The translations under genes and the position numbers were made by a program. From Bacillus glycinifermentans (lineage in GTDB: Bacteria > Bacillota > Bacilli > Bacillales > Bacillaceae), in assembly GCF_001042475.2 (NCBI RefSeq), contig NZ_LECW02000024.1:62001-126000 (forward strand): DNA of 64,000 bases, given 5' to 3'. This document shows, piece by piece, positions 12,701 to 20,100 of the stretch. Position 1 is the stretch's first letter. Every line of letters starts with the position of its first letter. The notes below the pieces were generated by a model. It was not told the DNA's origin. It ran no database searches and saw nothing but the letters and a program-made list of their open reading frames with translations.

Positions 12701-15700
12701 ACGCCGTCAGAAATAATATGATGCATGTCAACCGCCAGCAGATGCCGCTCGTCCCCCAGCGACATCACCCCGACCCGAAGCAGTGGGGCTTTGCTCAAAT
12801 CAAACGGCTGAACAAAGGACTGCATCCACCGTTCGGCATCACCGTTTATTTCGTTAACATATGAAACGTCAAAACTTACACGTTCTAGCACCTGCTGTAC
12901 CGGTGTTTCGCCAATCATGCCGAATTGCGTGCGAAGCGATTCGTGACGGGCTATCAGACGTCGAAATACGCGTTCCAGCCGCTTCCGGTCTAATACTCCT
13001 TCTATCACAAAAACTGCCGGCATATTGTAAATCGTTGCCTCCGGGTTCATTTGCTGCAGCACGTACATTCGTTTTTGAGCTGATGAAACCGGGTAGGTCT
13101 CGCGATAAGGAGCGGGTTTGATTTCAGCGTAGCGAGATGTGCCCGTATTCTCCACAATCCGCGCCGCAAGTTCTCTTAATGTCGAACAGCGGAATATTTC
13201 CCTTAAAGGAACTTCAGCCCCCCATTCCCGATGAATGCGCGCCGCAAGCGTCATTGCTTTCAGTGAGTGCCCCCCCAGCTCGAAAAAATCATCGGCGGCG
13301 CCGACACGTTCAAGCCCGAGCACGTCCTGCCAGAGACGAGCCAATTCTGTCTCTGTTCCGGAGGCGGGCTCTACATATGCTGCTCTAGATACATGCTCAG
13401 GATCCGGCAGTGCTTTGCGATCCAGTTTGCCGTTTGCTGTCAGCGGCATATGCGGAAGCTGCTCGTAAAAAGCGGGCACCATAAAAGGCGGCAGCATCTT
13501 TGCTGCATGAATGCGCAGTTCGTCTGTTTCCATCGGTACGTTCGCAACAAAATAAGCGCAAAGTATTTTGTCTCCATCAGCGCCTTCCTTCACCATTACG
13601 GCTGCTTCCTTTACTTTTTCGTGGGCCAGCAGACGATGTTCGATTTCGCCCAGCTCGATCCGGTACCCGCGGATTTTCACCTGATGGTCGATCCTTCCCA
13701 GATACTCAATGCTCCCGTCAGGAAGCCGGCGGGCAAGGTCTCCGGTCCTGTACATCCGTTCACCGGGCACGAACGGATTGACCGCGAATTTCTCAGCCGT
13801 CAGCCCGGGCTTGTTTAAATAGCCGCGTGCGAGTCCAGCCCCGCTGATACACAGCTCTCCGGCAACTCCGACAGGCTGAAGCATCCCTTGTGCTCCGACA
13901 ACAAATAATTGAATATTATCAATCGGTTTTCCGATCGGCACCCTTGAAACGGTTTCCGTTTGCGGACAATCGTAATAACTCACGTCGACCGTTGCTTCTG
14001 TCGGACCGTACAGATTGATCAGCCCGGCCCCGGTTTTGCGAGAAATGAAACGCTGAAACCGCTTCACAAGACTTGCCGGTAAAGCTTCACCGCTGGAAAA
14101 TACCCGGCGAATGCTTCCGATAGAGTCAATGCGCTTTCCGTCCTCCAATGCGTTGAGAAAAGCGGACAGCATCGGCGGGACGAAATGAAGCGTGGTAATG
14201 CCATGCCGTTTAATCGTCTGAAGTAAAATATCCGGGTCTTTTTCTCCCCCCGGCGGAAGCAAACAAACCTTCGCGCCTGCTTCTCCCCACCACAACAGCT
14301 CCCAGACGGAAACATCAAAACTGAATGGCGTTTTTTGCAAAATCACGTCATCTTTTTGAAGCGGATAGCGCTTTTGCATCCACTGCAAGCGATTGATGAC
14401 TGAATGGTGCTCAACCATGACACCCTTCGGTTTACCGGTTGAACCCGAGGTGTAAATAACATATGCCAGGTTACGCGGCCCTGCCGCAGCCGGCAGATTT
14501 GGCTCGATCTCCGTAAGCTCGTCTGCTTCGTTCAATATGAGGGTATCTCCGCAGAACGATATGCGGCCGCCGTTTTGAGGCTCCTTTAACAGCCACTTGG
14601 CATGACTGTCAGCGAGCATAAAAGCGATCCGTTCCTCCGGGTAGTCTGGATCGAGCGGAAGATATGCCCCGCCCGCCTTCAAAATTCCCAGTATGCCAAC
14701 GAGCATCTCAACAGAACGCTCCGCCATCAGCCCGACAATGTCATCCGGCGCGACGCCTTTCTCCCGTAAAATACGTGCCAGCCGGTTTGCTCGGGCATTG
14801 AGCTCCCGATATGTAAGCCGCCTGTCTTCAAACACCACGGCCTCTTGATCCGGCGTCCGTTCTGCCTGTTCTTCAAACAGCCGGTGAATTGTTTTATCCT
14901 GCGGATAAGCCGCTCTTGTGTCGTTACATGAGCGGAGCATCAGCTTTTCTTCCTCGGTTAAGAGATCGATCTTTCCAAGCTGGATACCGGGTTTTTCTGC
15001 CACCTGTTCCAAGAGCCGCAGCCAATGGCTCGTCCAGCGCATGATCGTTTCCCGCTCGAAAAGCTCCCGATTGTATCGAAACCGAAACGCAATACCTGAT
15101 CCGCCTGTTCCGTATCCGAGGGTGAGGTCGGGTTTGATTGCCGAGTCACTTTCCAAAGAGAAGGCCTCCTGCATTCTTGAGTGATCATCTTCGTCAATAA
15201 CCGGTCCGTCCGGAACAAGCATAGCGTCAAACATTCGCTTTCGGCCCGCTCCAGTCCCCGTCTCCAGCTTCTCTGCAAGGCTCTCAAACGGGATTTCCCA
15301 ATGTTCTAACGCTCCAATTGAGACCTCCTTCATTTCCTTTAAAAATGCATGGAATGATTTCCCGGTTTGCGGATATCCCCGTAGGGCCGCAAACATCATC
15401 TCAGCGGCGCGATTTGAGCCGGAAAGCTGACGGGCCATGGGCGATCCGACAATCACTTCCTCCTGTCCGCTATAGCGTGACAGCAATGTTTGGTATGCAC
15501 TAAGCAGCACCATATACAATGTTGCTCCGTTCTCCCTTGCCAGCCGCTCCAGTTTCTGCTTCAATTCAGCCCCGGCAGTTATGCCCACAGCATCCCCTGT
15601 AAAGCCTTTGCCCCGGCGCGGCCTGTCAACCGGCAGCTGCAGCACCGGCAGTTCGCCGGAAAGCTGCTTCAGCCAATACGTCTCATTTCGCAGCCGGATA

Positions 15701-17166
15701 TTTTGTCTTCTTTCTTCTTCGCTTAATAGGTGTGTCAAAGCGATATCCTCAATCCGGCGGGCCGGGTCGGATACGAGAGATTCAAGCAGAGCGTAATATT
15801 GCATTCCGATTCTCTCAATGCGATCACGGTTAAAAATGTCTGTATTATATTCGAAATGGCATGACAAACCTTCGGGCTTCTCGTAAATCTCCAGAGACAC
15901 ATCGTATTTTGACCCGCCGGTGTCCAAATGCATAAACTCCAGCTCAAGTTCGGAAATTCTCATTGCCGGCATGAATTGATGCAAGGCAAACATTACCTGA
16001 AACAGCGGACTATGGCTTAACGAACGATTCGGCTGCAGACGGGCTACTAATTGATCAAAAGGAACTTCTTGATTGGACAATGCATTCCATGTTTCCTCGC
16101 GGACGCTGTGCAATAAGGTGCGAAAGCTAGGATTGCCGGATAATCTTGAGCGAAGGACCAGCATATTAATAAAGACGCCGATCATCCCCTCCAATTCCTT
16201 GCAGCTTCGTCCGTGAACAGGCGTGCCTACGGCAATGTCCTCTTGATGAGTATTGCGGAAAATCAACACTTTAAAAGCAGACAGCAAAACGGCGAATAAA
16301 GTAGCGCCTTCATCCCGGCTCAATTTTTTCAGGGAATCATACAACGGTTTCGGGATCGGGAATGTATACCCGGAACCACGATATGTTTGCACACCGGGAC
16401 GGGGACGATCACCCGGAAGTTCCAGTACCGGAACGTTTTTCAGCTTTCTCTCCCAGTATTCATACTGCTTATGTAAAACGTCCTCCCGTACGGATTGCCG
16501 CTGCCAGCAGGAAAAGTCTGCATATTGAAGCGCCGGTTCGGAAAGAGGATTCGGTTTTCCGGCGCTGAAAGCAGAGTAGATGGCCAGCAGCTCCTGCATA
16601 AATACTTGTAAAGACCAGCCGTCAAACATAACATGGTGCATGCTTAAAAGCAAAATATGTTCGCTATCGCTCAAGCAAAATAACGCTGCACGCCAGGGAA
16701 CGTCACTCAAGTCAAACGGTCTTAGAATCTCTTGGCGAATCCGGCGCTGACTTTCGGCTTCCCGCTCTTCACGGTCCAAATGACGATAATCGAAGATATC
16801 CAAAGATCGAGTGAAATGCGGTTCAATCCGTTGAACAGGCTGTCCGTCTTCCGCTGCAGAAAAACGGGTTCTGAGAATTTCGTGACGCTTGCACATTTCG
16901 TCCAAACTTTTTTGCAAAAGCGAACGCCGCAATACACCTTTCAAACGAAAACCGCTGGGCACATTGTAGAACGGGTTTCCCGGTTCCATTTCGTGTAATA
17001 CCCATAAACGCTGCTGCGGAAAGGAAAGCGGAAATTCATCAGACTCGCGGGGCTGAACCGGAATAGAGTCTTCCGCTTTAGTGCGCGCCTTCTTTTTCAT
17101 CATTTCAATCACAAGGGCTTTATTGTCAGATGAAAGGGTTTCGAACTTTTTCCTAAAGTCTTTCAC
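6739..17166 (-). CDS. Three-module non-ribosomal peptide synthetase (Ser-Orn-Phe)
   Basis: A 3,475-residue synthetase that accepts the acyl chain from the upstream PKS and adds three residues. Order: C (1-480, HHVMFDG at 177-183), an orphan C-terminal half of another C domain (about 493-740), A1, T1 (Ser about 1301), C (HHIISDG), A2, T2, C (HHIIADG), A3, T3 and a short hydrophilic tail. Specificity residues read by GrsA alignment: A1 DVWHFSLVD (serine, as in EntF), A2 DVGEIGSID (ornithine), A3 DAWTIAAIC (phenylalanine, as in GrsA). The A10 motif NGKLDRKAL (NGKLNRRAL in A2) supplies the invariant Lys. There are no E, methylation or TE domains. Its ATG overlaps the PKS stop by 4 nt, so the two are coupled. 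The first C domain (FPLSFPQQRLWVLHEM) belongs to a different lineage from the later ones (SSAQKRMYVL...), as expected for a PKS-to-NRPS interface. Confidence 0.96.
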   Translation of the reverse strand: MKDFRKKFETLSSDNKALVIEMMKKKARTKAEDSIPVQPRESDEFPLSFPQQRLWVLHEMEPGNPFYNVPSGFRLKGVLRRSLLQKSLDEMCKRHEILRTRFSAAEDGQPVQRIEPHFTRSLDIFDYRHLDREEREAESQRRIRQEILRPFDLSDVPWRAALFCLSDSEHILLLSMHHVMFDGWSLQVFMQELLAIYSAFSAGKPNPLSEPALQYADFSCWQRQSVREDVLHKQYEYWERKLKNVPVLELPGDRPRPGVQTYRGSGYTFPIPKPLYDSLKKLSRDEGATLFAVLLSAFKVLIFRNTHQEDIAVGTPVHGRSCKELEGMIGVFINMLVLRSRLSGNPSFRTLLHSVREETWNALSNQEVPFDQLVARLQPNRSLSHSPLFQVMFALHQFMPAMRISELELEFMHLDTGGSKYDVSLEIYEKPEGLSCHFEYNTDIFNRDRIERIGMQYYALLESLVSDPARRIEDIALTHLLSEEERRQNIRLRNETYWLKQLSGELPVLQLPVDRPRRGKGFTGDAVGITAGAELKQKLERLARENGATLYMVLLSAYQTLLSRYSGQEEVIVGSPMARQLSGSNRAAEMMFAALRGYPQTGKSFHAFLKEMKEVSIGALEHWEIPFESLAEKLETGTGAGRKRMFDAMLVPDGPVIDEDDHSRMQEAFSLESDSAIKPDLTLGYGTGGSGIAFRFRYNRELFERETIMRWTSHWLRLLEQVAEKPGIQLGKIDLLTEEEKLMLRSCNDTRAAYPQDKTIHRLFEEQAERTPDQEAVVFEDRRLTYRELNARANRLARILREKGVAPDDIVGLMAERSVEMLVGILGILKAGGAYLPLDPDYPEERIAFMLADSHAKWLLKEPQNGGRISFCGDTLILNEADELTEIEPNLPAAAGPRNLAYVIYTSGSTGKPKGVMVEHHSVINRLQWMQKRYPLQKDDVILQKTPFSFDVSVWELLWWGEAGAKVCLLPPGGEKDPDILLQTIKRHGITTLHFVPPMLSAFLNALEDGKRIDSIGSIRRVFSSGEALPASLVKRFQRFISRKTGAGLINLYGPTEATVDVSYYDCPQTETVSRVPIGKPIDNIQLFVVGAQGMLQPVGVAGELCISGAGLARGYLNKPGLTAEKFAVNPFVPGERMYRTGDLARRLPDGSIEYLGRIDHQVKIRGYRIELGEIEHRLLAHEKVKEAAVMVKEGADGDKILCAYFVANVPMETDELRIHAAKMLPPFMVPAFYEQLPHMPLTANGKLDRKALPDPEHVSRAAYVEPASGTETELARLWQDVLGLERVGAADDFFELGGHSLKAMTLAARIHREWGAEVPLREIFRCSTLRELAARIVENTGTSRYAEIKPAPYRETYPVSSAQKRMYVLQQMNPEATIYNMPAVFVIEGVLDRKRLERVFRRLIARHESLRTQFGMIGETPVQQVLERVSFDVSYVNEINGDAERWMQSFVQPFDLSKAPLLRVGVMSLGDERHLLAVDMHHIISDGVTASLFINEFSRLYRGEKLAPLSIQYKDFAVWQNARLESEAYRKQEAYWLKQLAGELPVLQLPADKPRPPVQNFAGDAVLSTASAELRQKLEELAQETGATLYMVLLAAYQTLLSRYSGQEEIIVGSPVAGRPHADLEKIAGMFVNTLAMRSYPQKNKTFRIFLEEMKRTALEAYENQEVPFEALVDKLGVPRDVNRNPVFDALFVLQNAEGAKLEMDRLTLHPYEQVHPIAKFDLTLQAEEKNGELHFTWEYSKELFERETIMRWTGHWLRLLEQVAGNPDTLLGEIDLLTESEKRQLLVAFNDTKADDPDDKTIHQLFEEQVERTPDRIAVVLEDQQLTYRELNEKANRLARVLRDKGVHPEDLVGILVNRSLDMAVGVLGVWKAGGAYVPIDPDYPLERIQYMLEESRTKLLLAHRDLTEQISFSGEIIDFTSLQINQQENTNLESVSRQEHLAYVMFTSGTTGRPKGVMIEHRNLQNMAHAWNKAYRLDGGTANVLQMASFSFDVFVGDMTRALVHGGKMVICPNDSRLDPAAVYNLLISHDIHLLETTPTMALAFMTYIEDNNLETGALERLIVGSDSCPAADFNRLQQTFGTRLNILNSYGVTEACIDASYYEPAGGSLSSSGYVPIGKPISNVKLYVTDGNRHLQPIGIPGELCVGGAGVGRGYWNRPKLTAEKFLPDPFVPGEQIYKTGDLVRWLPDGNLEYIGRIDDQVKIRGYRIELAEIEHRLAAHEAVKEAVVISREDGSGDKTLCAYFTAKQPVETNELRVHIEKSLPPYMVPSFFTEIESMPLTQNGKLNRRALPEPDRLSGGAEYVEPETATEAHLAALWEEVLGIEKIGADDNFFESGGHSLKAMTLIWRIRKEWGTEVPLRELFRYPTVRGLAAWIDEYQNASRFDEIKPASPQKTYELSSAQKRMYVLHQVDQKATTYNMPTVFVLEGRLDVEKLERAFKGVIARHELLRTRFIIDDREPKQQIEKEVAFALSFLNGSEEKAEQWLQSFVRPFELSTAPLLRAGVMAVSEERYLLAIDIHHIIADGMTVSLLVNELCILYNGAELAQPTLHYKDFAVWQNARMKDEACANQEGYWLKQLDGELPVLQLPTDKPRPAVQSFAGDVVEGTTGTVLKEKLDRLAQDTGTTIYMILLAAYQTLLSRYSGQDDIIVGSPIAGRMHSDLEKIPGMFVNTLAMRGYPRGEKAFSVFLKEIKETVLGAFEHQEVQFEALVEKLGAPRDVSRNPVFDAMFVMQNTEDAEPVLNGLSLKTYKLIHTIAKFDLTLQAEEKTEGLKFTWEYSTALFERETIIRWAGHWLRLLEQVTGNPDIQLGKIDFLSEKEKHQLLYTFNNTKADYPRDKKVHQLFEEQVERTPDHAALVFKDRQMTYRELNERANRLARTLRSAGIKTEQPVALMAERSLEMVVGIFGILKAGGAYVPIDPEYPEERIRYMLDDSGADMLLLHLQERIPFLGKTIVLDDEKAYSVNDSNLEAITGPDHVAYMIYTSGTTGKPKAVMAEHHGLCNLTLIFEKKLPISQQDKVVQFASLSFDASCWEIVMSLLFGATLYIPHAEAILDHRLFEQFIYKNGITTATLPPAYAAYLRPEQVPTLRKLITAGSAPPVELVRRWGNKVTYFNAYGPTESSICSALWQFDGSMASGCVPIGSPIHNHFVYILDIHGNLQPIGAAGELCIAGEGLARGYLNRPELTAEKFADHPFRANEKVFKTGDLARWLPDGNIEYLGRIDHQVKIRGYRVELGEIEHRLLEHDAIKEAAVIAREDAGSGKFLCAYYVAKKPVNVSELRSFIRAVLPSYMMPEFFAELEQMPLTPNGKLDRKALPEPDRKSAENVYVEPETETEERLAALWQEVLGVERIGAADHFFELGGQSLKAMTLMTYIQQELKTAISIKELFRFPTVRELAGRIDAAAAQSANRYIKYLEKMTPENRKLFFENERDHIVNDIGTTGYDHLYNIYVGRPDISQRGKKHAD
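14949..15690 (-). other. Orphan C-terminal half of a condensation domain inside the NRPS
   Basis: Residues about 493-740 of the three-module NRPS match the second half of the neighbouring Bacillus-type C domains. The match begins at TYWLKQLSGELPVLQLP, which recurs in the other C domains as AYWLKQLAGELPVLQLP and GYWLKQLDGELPVLQLP. It includes the LLSRYSGQEEVIVGSP block and ends at the usual RWTSHWLRLLEQV entry to the A domain. The N-terminal half with HHxxxDG is absent, and several blocks are degenerate: the usual AGRPHADLEKIAGMFVNTLA is replaced by a diverged stretch. It follows directly after a complete C domain. It cannot catalyse condensation alone. It may serve as a linker to the A domain or simply be a recombination scar. 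Confidence 0.85.
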
Positions 17167-20100
17167 TCTTTTTCCTCCCCTGCAGAAATTTCGTTGAGCA
17201 ATGCCTTTAGCTCATCGCTTGAATAATTCTCAAGCTCCTGAAGGATTTCTGCTGTCTCCTCATCAGCCCCTTCTGCGGAAAGGTCCGTTATCTGAGCCGA
17301 GATTTGTTTTGACAGTTGGACGATGCTCGGTCCTTTTAGCAGGTCGACAATGGCAATGTTGATTCTAAAATGGTCGTCTATGCGATTCTTCAGCTCAATC
17401 GCCATCATGGAGTCTAAACCGAAATTGCTCAGCGATTGTTCAGGCGACAGTTTTGAACGGCTTAGACTAAGCACGCGGGCCGCTATATCTTGGAGATGTG
17501 ACATCATAAGCGTTTGCCGTTCTGCTGGATCTTTCAGCGCCAAAAGTTCTTCCAGCGGATCGTTACTCTGCTCCCCGGCGGACGGGTCTGGCGAATCGGC
17601 TTTATCTTGAACGGCAACATCCTCCAGCAGGCTCGGCTTAAAGCCGCGGAAATTGGCTTCTATCACGCGCGTCCAGTCAGCTCCGAGAACGGCAGCCTGG
17701 GCGTCTTTTTGACCGAGCAGATGCCCGAAGGCTTCCAGCCCCTGATCATTTGTCATCGGATAAAACCCGCGCTGAACAAAATATTCGAGCAAATCAAGCT
17801 GAGTAGCCATTCCCGCTTGTCCCCACGGTCCCCAGTTAATGCTTAAAGCCGGCAGGCCTTTCGCTTTCCGGTAACGGGCGAGCCCGTCCATAAAGGCATT
17901 TGCCGCCGAATAGCTTCCTTGCCCGGTTGAGACGACGAGTGAAGCGATGGATGAGAATAAGACAAAGAAATCTAAAGAATGGTGTTCAAATTGTTTGTGC
18001 AAATTCCATGCGCCTATTGTCTTAGGTTCCATGACCCGGCTGAATTCCTTCCGCTGAACCTGAAGGAGGATTTGAGGCAGAGCTGCGCCGGCAGAATGAA
18101 CAATGCCGCGAATCTCCGGCCAATTCTCTTGGCGGTATGCGTTTATATAAGCCGCCAGACTTCGCTCATCATTTACATTCACAGCAGCTGCGTGAACCGT
18201 CGCGCCCAGCCGTTCCAACTCTTGCACCGCTTTAATTCGATCAGCCATTGGATGATCAGAGCCGATCCCGTTCCAAGTATGACGCTCAGGCAGCGCCTGA
18301 CGCCCCATCAAAATCAAATGGCGCGCACCGCGTTCGGCAAGCCATTTGGCAGCTAATAAGCCAAGTGCCCCAAACCCACCCGTAATTAAATAGCTGCCAT
18401 CAAAACGGAATACAGGAGCCGCCGGCAAACGCAGGTCTTTTCTTTCAGTTAATCTCGCAACATAACGCCTGCCGTCTCGAAATGCGATCAGATCTTCATG
18501 ACTTTGCGCCGCAATTTCGCCCCAGATCAAGTCTGCTTCAGAAGAATCAGAAAGCCGGCCCAAGTCGATTAAACCGCCCTTCATGTCGCGGTGCTCAAGT
18601 TGATGAATCACTTTGCCAAGCCCCCAGACCGGAGCCTGCAGTACATTTAGCGGAGGATGATGTTTCACAACGCTTTGTGCATTTCTCGTTATCACCCACA
18701 AACGCGGTGCCGTTTTCCAGCTAAACGCAGCTAAAGCCTGTACAAGATGGAGAACCGAGATGCTGCCAAGAAGCTCTGCTTTGCGTACATCTTCACATGT
18801 TGCCTGCTCCGGATCTGCCGCATCAAGGTTCCACAAGTGAACGATGCCTTTTAAATGTAAGTCGCTTCCTCCCGTTTCGGTAATCAGCCTGCGGAATTGC
18901 TCAGGATCAGAAGGCTGAATCCGGTACGCATCGCCCTGTTCGGATTTGCCAAAGCGTTCTCCCGGATAGACCATGACATATGGCTCGCCGCGTTCTGCCA
19001 AAAGCTTGGCCATCCCCTGATCAGCAAAGATCAGCCATTTGCCTTGTCTGGCCGGCTTCTCTTCTGTGTGTTCTGCTTCTGTGAACGGCTGCACCTTCCA
19101 CTGCAAATCATAAAACGACTGTTCCTTCAGCACATTTTGCTCAGCTGATTGATCCTTCAGAGATTTTGCATGGCAGTTTTTAATGTTCAAAATGATGTTT
19201 CCCCGCTCATCTGCCATAAAGATATCGCCGGTTAGAACGGAGTCGTTCCGGCTGTTAATCCGCGCATAAACCCACATATCGGGTTTTACTTCAGGGTAAG
19301 CAGTTTTCCCGGTTCCTTCCGGAATATAAGCAGACTCAACCCCTGTCGGCATATAAACCGTTTCCGCATGACCTTCCTTTGAAAAAGGCAGCGCTGCGGC
19401 CAGTACTTGGAAACAAACATCAAGCACAGCCGGATGAAAGTGGTAGTCTGAAACTTCAGCCCGAAGCCCGGCAGGAATCGCTACCTTTGCCAGGGCTTCA
19501 TCCGATCCTTGCCAAAGCGTTTCAATCCCTTTGAAAGCCGGTCCGTATTCAAGCCCCAATGTCCGGAATTGCTGATAGCATTCCTTGCTTTCAACTTTCC
19601 TGAGGCAGCGTTTTTTTAATTTATCTGCATCGATCGGCTGAGGCGCAACAGCATTTTGCACAATCAGCCTGCCTGATGCATGAAGCTCCCACTCCCGTTT
19701 TTCATGATAAGGCTTGCTGTAAATCGTAAACTCTCCATCTTTCGGGTTAAAAATCAAACGAAGTTTGACTGTTTCCTGGCCGTTTATAAACAATGCTTTA
19801 TGAAATGTAACATTTTCAACCGTCAATATCGAAACGGACTGCTGATAAACTTCTTTAGCCGCAGCCAGTCCCATTTCAGCATATGCTGCTCCCGGGAAAA
19901 CGACAGTTCCCTGAATGAGATGGTCATCCAAGTAAGGCAAATGCGTCGGATTGACTTCCGATTCCCAAGTTGGCAGCGGTGAAGATATTCTGCGGCCTAA
20001 CAGCGGGTGAACCTTGTCTCCCAATCTATCAAACTTTGACAATTCGGATTCCTGCCAATAACGCGCAAGCTGCCAAGGGTACGCCGGAAGCCGTTCAAAT

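Noticed and set aside
13267..13818. Long plus-strand frames across the NRPS genes (up to 275 aa)
   Set aside because: Antisense shadows of highly biased NRPS coding sequence. They recur at equivalent positions in each module and lack ribosome sites.
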